A stretch of 64,000 nucleotides of DNA from Cryptomeria japonica (Eukaryota > Streptophyta > Pinopsida > Cupressales > Cupressaceae), in assembly GCF_030272615.1 (NCBI RefSeq), contig NC_081414.1, positions 338,874,502 through 338,938,501 of the forward strand. Reading direction: 5' to 3'. The notes beneath the pieces were generated by a model. It worked only from the letters and a program-made list of their open reading frames with translations. It made no database searches and was not told the origin of the DNA. Positions 46,713-58,157 of this stretch are shown one piece after another (positions within the stretch are counted from its first letter, which is position 1; each line of letters opens with the position of its first letter). Made by a program: the position numbers and the translations under genes.

Positions 46713-47871
46713 GTGGTCATGGTGTCATCAAGAGTGGTAATCGGTATGTAAGTCCACTGGTTATATAAGAAAGGTGTAGATGCAAATGACTTTTCACTTG
46801 TGGGATTGAGCATACTTTGGATTTACTTGTCTGGAGACTGGTTTGGGAGTTCCATCGACAGTTCAAGATAAGGGCAGATACAATGAGGTAACCAATATAG
46901 TGTGTGAGACTGGTAGGGTTAGCAAACTTGTAGAGAAGAGGAACCGGTTGGGTGGTTGGTCAGTGATCCTATCTAAGAGCCCAGTCAACAGTTGGTCGAC
47001 ATGGATGCCACATAGGGTCAATGTGGCAAGCTCGCAGAGGTTGGTGAAGTGTCTTGTGGAATTAGGTATCTCGATAGGTGTGCATTGAATATGGATCCCA
47101 TGATTTGTGGATTGGGTTAGAAGCATGTGGCTCAAGGAAGAATGAACAAAAAAGAAGAATCAGAGAGTTGTGTGGCTTGAGGAAGAATGAACAATAGAGA
47201 ATAGGTGAAGGAAGTTGTAGAGTAGGTAGGTATAGCACCGGCTAAATATAGTACTGGTGGAAAGAAGCAGAGAGCTGAAGGAAGTGAGAATCAGAAGAGA
47301 AAAAGGTGAACCAGTAAGTAGAAGCAGTGAAAAGAGAGAGCAGTGAGTAAGAAGAGAAGATCTAGAAGGATAGTGACTGAGTTGATGAAGATTCAGTCAA
47401 AGTGAGCAGAGAACTATTAAGGCTGAGCAAAAAACCTTATCGGTAGGGGAGATTGTATTGAGTTGTTACAAGATCCACTTGTAGCTAGATAACTAATTTT
47501 GTAATTGAATTTTACATTGTGAACACTGGGTTTTAGCTCGATGCAGGAGTTCTAGCTCCTTGGGTTGGTGCCCTAAAGTCAAGGGTTGGTGTCCTAAAAT
47601 TTGTAACAGTGCTTTTATTGTGAGGCTAGATTGGAGTAGTAGACTCCAACAACATTGCTCACGAAGGTTTTTCCCATCTTGGGTTTTCCTCATACATCCT
47701 AGTGTTATGAGATGCCTCTTTGTGTGTGATTGTTTTGAGTTGGTCTCCTCTCTAACCGGTATGTATCCATTATGTTATATCCCATAACCAGTATACACAC
47801 ATAGTTTAGTTAAGGGTAAAAGATTAAGAACCACTGATTCACCCCCTCTCAGTGGTGCATTGTGTCAAACA
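46713..47871 (+). repeat. Partial LTR between the two B gag units
   Basis: It corresponds to 42979-44601 minus about 500 bp (the 43400-43920 part is missing). It begins mid-LTR at GGTGTCATCAAGAGTGG and ends with a normal LTR terminus and primer site (47872 onward, ATTGGTATCAGAGCC). It lacks the LTR start, so it cannot be a regular 3' LTR. Confidence 0.85.
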
Positions 47872-47944
47872 ATTGGTATCAGAGCCTTGGTTCCTAGCTA
47901 GATGAGCTTTCTCCAGCTTGGGTAGATTTTGGCCTAAGGACACA

Positions 47945-49828
47945 ATAGTCTATTTAGTGTCAATCCCTGCTCCAATGTTTGATGGTGAAAACTATTCTAT
48001 TTGGAGTTGCATAATGGAAGTCTCCCTATACTCTCTAGGGTTTGATTTATGTGTGTTAGTTGTAAATGGTCTCCCTAGAAATGTCAATCCTCCCACTGGG
48101 TTTGAAAAAGAAAGAAGATGCTTGTGCAATAAAGAAGCCATGAAGGCCATATTTAGTGGTCTCACTAGTGATTTCTCCTCACAAGTGGATAAGTGTAAAT
48201 CCATAAAGAGTCTATGGGATAGACTGAAGAAGCTATATGGAAATGAACCTTGCACCACTGAATCAACTTGTGTGAGTATGAAGAACTTTGCAACAAATAC
48301 ATGTGCAGATGACAGAGGCAGTATAGATTGTTGTAGCTATAATGATGATGAGGAGACTCATCTTTTCATGACCCATGAGACAAACATTGAGAATCACACA
48401 TCAAAAGGAGATAATATAGATAGATCCCACTAGTATGATGTGTTTGATAGCGACACTAAAAAATATGAAGAAGTAGATCTTGATTGTGAACTGATAAGTG
48501 CTCTAGAAGAGCTTCAAAATATTAGAAATGATTTTAAAAACTACAAAAGATCAGTTCATGAGGATTGCTGCCAGTTGAGAACCCATCTTGAAGTATCAAA
48601 CTAAAAGGTTGGTTTATTGACCACTCAACTAGAAGAGAAAAAAATATTGACTGATGATTTGAAATCAGTCTTAGACTCCAAAGAAAGTAAAATGGAGAAT
48701 TTGAGAAATGAATACAAGCTGTTTAAAATTGTTGCAGTTGTTGAGCAAAACCGATTGATCAGATGCCTTGAAGAATATGAGAAATGTATCTCAGAGTTAA
48801 AGACTCAACAAAAAGAGACCAAGGAATGTAGGTGCAAAGATCAAAAGGATGAGCTAGAGACAAAGGACAAAGAGCATCAATAGATAATAGTTGAAATGGA
48901 GTTCCTCAAGAAAGAACTTGAGAAATGTCAAGATGAGCTCAAGTTGAGGATGAAGAATGGTGCTAGATGGAGAAACTATGCAGATCTAAAAGGAAAAGGA
49001 AATATGAGAGAAGACAGTGTTACCGGTAGCATGAATAGGAGAAGACCTCCTACCAGTAAAAGACAAAGAAATGTTGTTGCCACCAAGTCAGGACAAGCAT
49101 GACAGGAGAAGAGATCAGATGGAAGATCTATAGAGAATGGACAACCCTAGATCCATTCCCGAAGAAGCAGAAATGCAGATGCCAAACTAGTAAGAAAACC
49201 TCATGTTTGGAAAAATAAATTTGTAAGCAATAAGCCTTCTCTCTGTGGTTATTGTTTTGGATGCAAAGGTTATGGCCATAAGGTAGAAGAATGTAAAATG
49301 TGGCCTAAGAATAGATAGAGTGTCCTTCCTAGGCATAATAAATCAGATGGCTATAGATTATATGCATATGAACATAATGCATCTAGGGGAAGAAGAATGC
49401 ATACCCCCTCTTTTAGTATTGCTAATGTTGTATTTCATAACTGCAATAGACCTGGACATAGAAGTTATGATTGCAGGAGGAAAAACTTGCAGTCCTACAA
49501 CAACCAGTCGAATAGTCATTCTCGGCATGGAAGTAGTTACAGAGAATAGAAGCAGCAAAAACCTGCATGGAACAAGATGAGTGGTGTTCCTAATCAAGTA
49601 AGGTATCAAAGGAAATCAATAGATGGCTACAATGACATGACAAGAAGAAGAAGAGAAAACAGGTACAATAGAAGGTTCCCATGTCATGAGGTTAGCATGG
49701 ATGTGGTGTGCTTCTATAGAACTACCTCCTGTCTTGGTGTTAAATTTAGAAGTGTAAGTCCTGATCAGAAGGAGAAGATGAAACCTATTCCCTGGGCTGA
49801 AAATGGGAAGAAGAGTGAGACCAAATAG
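47945..49828 (+). pseudogene. Family B Gag, unit 2
   Basis: Second copy of the same gag in the same frame order. The start codon is ATA (47945-47947) where unit 1 has ATG. It shares the stop at 48431-48433 with unit 1 (45161), so that stop predates the duplication. It has its own stops elsewhere, for example TAG at about 48881. Coiled coil and knuckle regions are present; the second knuckle reads FHNCNRPGHRSYDC, its first Cys changed to Phe. It ends near 49975 where element E sequence resumes. Confidence 0.8.
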
Positions 49829-49975
49829 GCATGGAGGAAGAAACAAGAAAAGAGGACTATGGATCGGCTTTGTGCATTTAATGCATATATGATATCTCCT
49901 ATAGCTTAAAGGAGATTCAGGACTGAGGGGGAGTCACATATTGATTAGATCATTCACCCCTTAGTTGAAAGTAGT

Positions 49976-51990
49976 CAAGATCTTGACCAACTGAATTCAG
50001 CCCACAACATATCTACGAGGCTAGTGAGAATGAGAAACAACAATACGAACAAGGCAATGCCAAGGGAAGTACCATTGAAGACCTTGAGAATATCATAGAC
50101 CTCACTGGTATCCCAAAAAACTATGATGATGTCTCCATCATGACACTTACAACAACTAATCTTAACACGCCAAATGACTCCTTACCACTCATATAACCTG
50201 ACCTGATAGACTAGGAAGAACCTAAACATCCTGATATACCAATATTCACAAATGATGAATCAATTGTCCAATACCTGTGCTCAGTCAACCTAGAAACATG
50301 CTCCACTAGTGAACTGCATAACAATATCAACAATCAAGGGAGTGCCAAGTCTCTCTGTCCCAAAAACGAAATAAAAAATGGATCTAATGATGAAAACCAT
50401 TTAATGGCAGTGTTAGATCACACAAAAAAAAGTAAAAAATAAAGGACACATCTGAATGTGAAAACCTTTTTGAAGCACCTGAAGATGGGAGACTTGACAC
50501 TCTTCCTAAACATTACCAGGAGAGGTCACCAATATTGATTGAGCCAACTCAATCAATAAATATCAATACGGAAGCAGTAGCTAAAATCGTACATCTGGCA
50601 TAATCACTCACAGAAAAAGAAAAACCAAATTTTGTCAAATTATTCATGGAGAAGCAAATCAATTTTGCTTGGTCTTATGCTAACATTCTAGGGGTAGATC
50701 TAAATCTAATCATGCATCACTTGTCCATCGCTCTTGGAGATAAAGCTTTCAAACAAAAATTAAGGAAGATGAATCCACATGTGGCATTATTAGTCAAAGC
50801 ATAACTGAAGAAGATATTAGATATCGGATTCATCCGACCTATAGACTATGCCGAATGGATCTCAAACATTGTACCAGTTTCTAAACCAGATAAAAGAATA
50901 AGGATTTGTGAAGACTTCAAAGACCTCAATAAGGCATGTCCAAAGGATGAATTTCCTTTGTCAAGCATTGACACCATTGTTGATCTCACAGCAGGACATG
51001 CAATGCTATCTCTTATGGATGGCTTCTCTGGCTATAACCAAATCAAGATAGCTCCAGAGGATCAAGATAAAACTGCATTCACATGTCCATGGGGAACATA
51101 TTGCTAGAATGTCATGCCTTTTGGCTTGAAAAATGCTCATGCAACTTATCAGAGAGCCATGACAACAATCTTACATGACATGATGCATACTTTCATGGAG
51201 GATTATGTGGATGATTTGGTAGCTAAATCATTCACAAGAGCTAAACACCTTGACATCCTAGATAAATAAATTCAACGATTGGAACAATTCAATATCAGAT
51301 TAAACCCTAAGTAGTGTGTCTTCAAGGTCACATCCGGAAAACTTTTGGGCTACATTGTATCAGAAAAGGGCATCAAAGTGGATCTCACAAAGGTTTAGGC
51401 TATCATGGAGATGCCACCTCCTAAAAACATTAGCCAGCTACAATCTTTGTAGGGCAGAATACAATCCATCAGACGATTTATTACTCAGTTAGCAGATAAA
51501 TGTCTTCCATTAAATCATCTGCTTCATAAGAATATACCTTTCATGTGGGAAGACAAATGTGTAGACTCATTCCACTAGTTTTGCTACCACCAATAGAAGG
51601 AAAGCCACTCATCCTCTATATATCAACAACAGAAGCATCATTTGGGGCACTCCTATCACAAGATGATCTAGTAGGCAAAGAAAGGGATATCTATTACATC
51701 AGTAGGACTTTGAACAGATATGAACTCAATTATACATTCATCAAAAAGTCTTTCTTAGCAGTGGTGTTTGATTCTCAAAAGTATTGCCACTATATGTTGG
51801 CCCACACAATGAAGCTGGTAGCAAAGATCGATCCTCTCAAATAGCTACTCACCAAAGCCACTCTCACAAGAAGATTAGCTAAATGGATCATGATCCTAAG
51901 TTAGTTTGAGATTAAATACATGGAATGATGGGCTATCAAAGGACGGGTAATTGCAGATCAACTAGTAGAAGCACCACTACCAGACCAACA
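49976..51990 (+). pseudogene. Element E pol: linker, reverse transcriptase, first RNase H
   Basis: An acidic linker (to about 50600) precedes a Ty3/gypsy RT: KILDIGFIRPIDYAEWISNI, VPVSKPDKRIRICEDFKDLN, SLMDGFSGYNQIKIAPED, VMPFGLKNAHATYQRAM and the catalytic DYVDDLV (TATGTGGATGAT at 51204-51215). A thumb region (LLGYIVSEKGIKVD) and a first RNase H domain follow (51545-51844: PLILYISTTEASFGALLSQ), which lacks the usual first Asp, as is typical of the degenerate RNase H in Tat elements. In-frame stops occur, for example TAG in GTYC-stop-NVMPFG, where Trp is usual. Confidence 0.85.
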
Positions 51991-52612
51991 CCTACTACAG
52001 GTGGAATTTCTAGATATGGATGTACTCACTATCATACCCAAGAAATGGACCCTATACTTTGATGGATCCTATACACAACATGGATCGGGTGCCGACATCA
52101 TGTTTGTCACTCTAGAAGGGCACACAATTTCAAGATCTTACTGACTAATATTTCCATGCACCAAAAAAATTGTTGAATACGAAGCCCTCGTAATAGGAAT
52201 CAAAGTAGCTATAGAATGGAGAATCACATAATTAAAATTCTATGGGGATTCTCAATTAATTATCAATTAGATCAATGATGACTATTAGATGAAAGATGAT
52301 AATCTAATACCTTATAAGAGAACGGTGGATGACTTCAAAAAGTACTTTGTGTACATCACCTTTGAGAAGATTCCAAGATTGTACAATAGAGATGTCGATG
52401 CAATGGCCACTAGCTCCTCGCTTCTACAAATTCTAGATAAACAAAATCATAATGAATTCCTAGTGGAGCAATTGTTTTCCCCAGCCTATGACAATTCCAC
52501 ATCCCAAGTCAACTGTGCCCTGACCGGTTTTGATTCCTCTCTATACAAGAAGATATATGACTATCTCAAAAACAATAACCCCCCACCTGATGTATCACAC
52601 AACCAAAGATAA
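51991..52612 (+). pseudogene. Element E second (archaeal-type) RNase H
   Basis: The motifs run in order: LYFDGSYTQHGSGA (Asp), IVEYEALVIGIKVA (Glu), FYGDSQLII (Asp) and NRDVDAMA (Asp). All four acidic residues are present although stops interrupt the frame before 52289. A second RNase H between the first one and integrase is the hallmark of the Tat lineage. The last open piece runs from 52289 to its stop at 52610-52612. Confidence 0.83.
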
Positions 52613-53794
52613 AGCTTTATTAAACAAGCTTCCTGCTATACCCTAACCACTGATACACTTTACCGCCGAGGTCTAGATGGTACTCTCCTTTGATGCCTCA
52701 ATCATAACAAATCTGACTGTCTTATAAGAGCTTCACAAAGGTATTTGTGGTACACATTCAATTGGTCCTACTCTCACCAAGAAACTTTTGAGAATGGGAT
52801 ATTCTAGCCCACAATGGAAAGAGAGTCCTATCAATTTTCTAGGAAGGGTCCTAAATGCCAAATTCATGGTAACCTCATACATGCACTAGAATAAGAGTTG
52901 TAACCATTCACCACATCTTGGCCTTTCTATCAATGGGGACTTGATCTAGTGGAAAAGATTAATCCTTCCTCTTCAAACGAATATAAGTTCATTAACACCA
53001 CCACAGAGTACATCACCAAGTGGATCAAAGAAATCCCAATGATCACCATGGCTGGAAAGAAGATCGCATCATTCATCCTCAACTATCTCATTTGTAGATA
53101 TGACATTCCTAGTTCCATCATCATAGATAATGGACGTCCTTTCAATAATCAAGATGTGCAAGAGCTATGCGAATGATTAAAAATCTAACATCACTTTTCC
53201 ACACCATACTACCCATAGGGGAATGGCCAAGGAGAAGCATCAAACAAAACAATCCTGAAAATCCTCAAGAAAATAGTAAATGATGCAGGCAATGACTGGC
53301 ATATACAACTCAATCTGGCACTTTGGGCCTATAGAATGAGTATCCGTACACCCATAGGGGATACACCAAATTCATTGGTGTATGGTTTAAAATAAATTCT
53401 ACCTCTTGAGGTAGAATTCCCATCTCTTCGAGTATCTTTGAAGGGCCTCATTCCAAATGAGGAATATTGAGTGAACAGGTTGTAGGAACTAGAGCTTCTT
53501 GATGAAAAATGACAATGTGCCTACGAACATCTCAGGGCATATCAACAACAAATGTGCAAAATCTATAATCACAAATTCATCACAAGGGCTTTCTAAATTG
53601 GTGGTCTAGTTCAAAAGGAAAATCCCAAAAATTAGCAAGATCAAGAAAAGAAGGGGAAATTTGAACACAACTGGTTGAGCCCCTTTGGCATCATATCAGC
53701 CTATGGATCAAGAGCATATCAATTGTCAAATTTAGAAGGGGATGTGCTCGATGAACCAACCAACAACATCAATCTGAAGAAGTTATACACTTGA
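52613..53794 (+). pseudogene. Element E integrase
   Basis: Integrase remnant with catalytic Asp in WGLDLVEKI, Asp in IIDNGRPFNNQ and Glu in GQGEASNKTILK, so the DDE triad survives. Several stops (for example TAG in PYYP-stop-GNGQ) and a degraded zinc-binding N-terminus break it. The C-terminal part reads GPFGIISAYG-like (LSPFGIISAYGSRAYQLS) and LDEPTNNINLKKLY before TGA 53792-53794. Confidence 0.8.
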
Positions 53795-55349
53795 CTCATC
53801 CAATGCATAGATCAAGCAAAAAAACAAAAATAAAAAAAAGTATCAAAAATCATCACTATGGTGAAAACCTGCCAAAACAGGCACTTTGTGACACAAAAAA
53901 TTAAACAAATCAGAAAAATACAAAAAAAATGAAAAACAAATAAAAAATTGCAATAAAAACAAGTGGCAAAAACCTAGAAATGGGTGCTATTTGTGAGAGA
54001 ACGTCTCCTCCATCTATCGATGCTTACATCAAATCTTTACTCCATCTGATCTCAACCCATAACCATCGCAAAACACTTATACATGCAACATTATCCTGGA
54101 CATACTTAACATAGTCACTGTCCTTGATTCTCTAAAAAGTTACCCATATCATATCCCACCATGGCTTGGTGATTAATGCATATATCCACATCGATGAGTG
54201 TCCATAACTAGGAGAAGCATTCATCTCCCTTTAACATTTAGACAACAAACAAGGATCGCAACATAACAAGGAAACCAATGTCAAAACTACTCATCGAACT
54301 AGAAAACGGGATCATTAAACTAAAACTTCAACACACACAAGATGGATGATTTTTTCTGAATTGTGATTTTTTACATTTGGCATGAAGTTTTTACTATTTG
54401 TATCCTGATTTTTGAACCATTAGATCTCTTGAGCTACTCAAGGATGCACTAAGCTAGAGAAGCAACAAAGGAATCCGATATTTTTCCTTGGTTTTCTTTT
54501 TGTGAGGCGATCATTCATATGGTGCAAATTTGTCTCGAGACATGATTGGAAACATATCATTGAAGACATTTTCCATTTCGCACATAAAAAAGGTTAACTC
54601 TTGTCTATTTTACACAAGCAACACTCAGGTCATCTTGGTTCAATTATACCTTGATGCTTGTATCATCTTGCATTATCAAAAATCCATGTAAGTTATACTC
54701 AGATCATTATGGTTCAATTATACCATGATGCTTGTATTAAATTTTAACATATCAAAAGCTCAATGATGACAAAAAGAGCACAAACAAGTGACTAATAGGA
54801 ATGACAATGACAAAATTTAAGTGATCATGTACTTGCATATCATCTTAAACTTGCAGTAGGTTTCATATCATTTTAAATGTTGCTTTAGTATCATATCATT
54901 ATCATTATCATTTACATCTCATTTTCAAGATACATATCATATCATTATCATTATCATTTACATCTCATTTTCAAGATACATCTCATATCATTATCATTAT
55001 CATTTATATCTTATTTTTAAGACACATCTCACAATAATAAAGATAACATCATATCTCATATCAAAGTAAACACAATACATATCACATCATCAACCATGCA
55101 TTCACATCATCATATAATAATCAACATTAAGAGATCAAGAACATCATTATTATCTAAGTATCTAATCATCCTCATAGTATCATCATATCAAATAATGTGC
55201 ATCATAAATCAATCATCATCAATAACACTCACATATGGATCAAAGAAAATCAAATGCCATGTATCATATATATCTCATAAAACTATCAAAGTGTACAATG
55301 GGTATCATGTCTATCAGTACAAAGTGATCAATACAACAAGATAGGACTC
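53795..55349. other. 3' noncoding region of element E
   Basis: A-rich stretch after pol (53800-53960, many runs of A), then AT-rich sequence with no supported gene. An LTR could not be delimited because its partner is missing. Confidence 0.5.
54891..55028. repeat. 46-bp tandem repeat, three copies
   Basis: Units start at 54891, 54937 and 54983 with TCATATCATTATCATTATCA followed by TTTACATCTCATTTTCAAGA; the third copy has diverged slightly. Confidence 0.88.
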
Positions 55350-55775
55350 TCAGGTGTGACTATCTCTTGAGGCATAAGGTCTAGCAGAAGATGTCCCAGC
55401 TCCTGAGTCTCCACCAGATGGATCACATCACGTTGACCCTGTAACACCTCTTCTCTTTGTCCTTGTATGACTACGTTTAGATCAAGTGGACGCCACTTCA
55501 GCATAGCTAGGAGCTCTATGATCTTGAGGGACCACATCTTCATACAAACACCTATAATACTCGGCCTCCTTGGCCGAGTACTGTATCTCCCTCAGTGTGT
55601 CCCATAGCGGATCTCTCTAACCTATCAGCAAGGGCCTCTTCTTGGCTCTGAAACTCTATTGTTGTGTCCTTATCTACCTGCAGCTACATAATTTGTTGTT
55701 GTTGTGCTAGTACTTGTGCCTGCAACTCCTGCACCAAGAACTATAATGCCCTAATCTGAGCATCTTGCTGGTAGG
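55350..55775 (-). pseudogene. Tail of an antisense additional ORF in element E
   Basis: The minus-strand frame ends at TGA 55352-55350. Upstream it encodes a Gln-rich coiled coil (VQELQAQVLAQQQQI) and a Ser/Arg-rich end (SKRSHTRTKRRG). That is the same kind of ending as the antisense PMD ORF of element D (coiled coil, then SRIESRARSRRS). The PMD part itself would lie upstream and was removed where the family A LTR begins at 55776. The assignment is inference from position, strand and composition. Confidence 0.5.
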
Positions 55776-56653
55776 TGTTGGCATTATAAACTCAGATGAG
55801 AATGTTTTATATTGTCATTGATGGCAACCAAGTGGTAACAGGGTTCAAAGGTTCTACCAACAACAGACTTCACCTACCGTCACCAACAGTCACTTCAAGG
55901 TCTATTCACATCAACATCCAGTTACATCGGCAACAAATTATTCCAGTAGTCCAAGCCAACTTGGAAATAATATTGTTTATGAGAAATGTATTGTAATATA
56001 ATATTATATTTGTATGGCCGACATGATGTATTGTAAAGACTCATATATGTATGAGATGTTGTAGGTCATTTGAATTGTGTGAGAGTATGTATGTAGGTAT
56101 GTATGTAAGCGATATATGAGAGTGAATTATTGTATATGAATTTTGATGTATTTATCTTAAGAGTGAATAAGAAGCAGAGTAGAGTGAAGCAAGGTTTTGG
56201 TAGAGGTATCAGACAGAGCTTAAACCGGTTTTGAATCCAACATTGCAGATGCTATTTTGAGCATTACATTGTTATTGGATTTAACCATCCAATTGTGTAG
56301 TTAGTGAGACTCCATTTTTTTATTGAGCAGTGAGCTCTAGGCAGTTGGCCTTCCTGCATGTGCAGGCCCCTATTATACTGAGTAATATTTATTCATATTG
56401 GCCAGTGAGTAAATATTGTGGGTCACAAATCCCACCAAGGTTTTTCCCTTACCGGGTTTCCTCACCAAAAATATATATGTTATGGTGTGCATTAATGCTT
56501 ATTATTTTGTTTCTCTTTACTACGTTATTATTTGCTTACCGGTATATTAATTTGGGTTGTAAAGATGCAAATAAGTTTAAATTTTCATCTACCAGTTAGA
56601 CACTGATTCACCCCCTGGTCTTAGTGTCTTTGGGACTAACCAAGTATCTAACA
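55776..56653 (+). repeat. 5' LTR of family A (plus copy)
   Basis: 878 bp, TGTTGG to CTAACA. It shares CCTTCCTGCATGTGCAGG, the AAATCCCACC block and ATGTTATGGTGTGC with the minus copy. A GTATGTATGTAGGTATGTAT microsatellite lies at about 56085-56108. Confidence 0.85.
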
Positions 56654-56668
56654 ATTGGTATCAAAGCC
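56654..56668 (+). promoter_or_regulatory. Primer binding site of family A (plus copy)
   Basis: ATTGGTATCAAAGCC after the LTR; initiator tRNA-Met complement with one difference. Confidence 0.87.
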
Positions 56669-56724
56669 TAGCCCTCTATTTGTAGAAGCTTAACAACTTG
56701 AGGAAGATTCTGGAACTGGTACCA

Positions 56725-57841
56725 ATGGAAAGTTTGAGACAACAATTGGAAGGATCTCTTGAAGATTTTGATGCAGAAAAATTGAAGAATATCAAACTAG
56801 AAGATGAACTCAAATCTGCTCAGGAATTTATCAAAGAACTTTAAGATAACCTAGTTATAGCAAAGAATCAGAGAAAAGAATTACATTTGCAACTGTAAAA
56901 CCAAGATGATGAAGAAAAGGAAACTCTCAGAGATATTGCAGAGAAATTGAGACAAGAGAACAGTAACATGAGAAATGAGATGCAAGATTTAACCATGAGA
57001 CTATGTAAGGATATTGAAGATAGAAAGAGGAATGAAGAAGATTTGGCTAGAAGACTTAATGATAGATCAGATGAATCTCTAACACTTAGTTATGAAAATG
57101 ATATTCTTAAAACAAATTTGATTCACATGCAACATGACAAAGAGGAACTTATGAGACAAGTTAGTACTTTGGAAAGTGAGTTGGTCATTGCAAATGAATA
57201 CAAAGACAAATTCAAAAAAAGTTTAGCTAAGCTTGATAATATGCTGAAAAAGTCAAAAACTTGATGGAGAAATAGTTGGACTTGGATTTGAACATGGAGA
57301 AAGTTCTAGAACTGCAAACAATCATGATCACAACAAACCAGTAAGGCAACCTAATGCTTATAAATTCAATGGCAAATGTTTTAATTGCAACAAATTTGGT
57401 CATAGAGCAAATCAGTGCATATTTAAGAATAATCAGAATACAAACTCATCCATTGGTCAATGTTCCAAATGCAATAAAAATGGTAACAACTTAGAAAATT
57501 GTAGAATGAATGTGAAATGCTATATTTGTGGTAGATTTGGACATCTATCTAATCAATGCAGAACTCGAACTAGTCAAGGTTATGGAAAAGCTATTCAAAG
57601 AAAAAATGTAACTTGTTATGCATGTAACAAGATTGGGCATATTGCAAGATTTTATAAAAGAAAGAATGTATCGACAAACAAAAGAGGATCTAATGACAAA
57701 GGCAAAGAAAAGGTGAATGAAATCAAGCAAGAATTCACTAAACAATGGATCAGGAAGAGAGATCAGAGGAATGATGAATCTATCTTTGCACCGGCAAAAC
57801 AGAGCAATCCTACACCAACAGGAGATTCTTCATCTAACTAA
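56725..57841 (+). pseudogene. Family A Gag, plus copy
   Basis: Begins at ATG 56725 (MESLRQQLEGSLEDFD) and has stops at 56842 and 56897 in the coiled-coil part. 56947-57264 is an open coiled coil (LRQENSNMRNEMQDLTMRL). Four zinc knuckles follow: CFNCNKFGHRANQC intact, CSKCNKNGNNLENC with its His changed to Asn, CYICGRFGHLSNQC intact, and CYACNKIGHIARFY with its last Cys changed to Tyr. A basic stretch and PTPTGDSSSN then lead to the stop at 57839-57841. It agrees along its length with 12818-13925, where different knuckles are damaged, so the ancestor had four intact knuckles. Confidence 0.8.
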
Positions 57842-58157
57842 GGAATAATCCTTAGGGGTAAGGCAAATAATTGAAGATCTTGCATTTACCCTCAGTTGGT
57901 GGTAACAAGTCACATTTCTTCTTTACTAGCACATATGTTGGAAATTAACTTTACTGGTGAAGCATTTAATGCAGTTGTAAGTTAAACTTTTTGGTTATAA
58001 AGCACTTGAATTTCTCATTTCGACTTACCAAAGCATTCAAGCATTCAAAGAGTGCAGGAGTTGAGCACCAGCATTCAAGAAGTGAAGCAACAAAAATTTT
58101 TCAGAGCATCCAAGGTTTTCACTTGCATTCGACAGTCAAAGGTATTTATCTTATGAC
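57842..58157 (+). other. Spacer between gag and ORF2 of family A
   Basis: About 315 bp without a gene; the minus copy has a similar gap of about 300 bp. How ORF2 is translated from a genomic RNA is therefore an open question. Confidence 0.5.

Larger units (their letters stand above)
34374..49975 (+). mobile_element. Family B copia element, plus copy, tandemly duplicated
   Basis: Within element E. It comprises an LTR split by element C (34374-34517 and 42520-44601), gag unit 1 (44675-46570), a partial LTR (46713-47871) and gag unit 2 (47945-49828). No pol and no 3' LTR. Unit 2 repeats 42975-46712 with a deletion of about 500 bp in its LTR part. Both gag units end at the same point in the family sequence. 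Confidence 0.78.
19216..55775 (+). mobile_element. Element E: Tat-type Ty3/gypsy element in four pieces
   Basis: Plus-strand segments at 19216-20183 (gag), 32607-34373 (zinc finger, protease), 49976-53794 (RT, RNase H, second RNase H, integrase) and 53795-55775 (3' region with antisense ORF) occur in the correct order and orientation for one element. They are separated by elements D and B-plus with C. A second, archaeal-type RNase H and an antisense additional ORF are known traits of the Tat lineage. Both LTRs are missing: B-minus cuts the left side and family A cuts the right. All genes carry many stops, so E is the oldest layer here. Confidence 0.78.

Noticed and set aside
53795-55349. Possible 3' LTR of element E
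   Set aside because: No second copy in the window and no TG..CA ends with a polypurine tract that I could defend.
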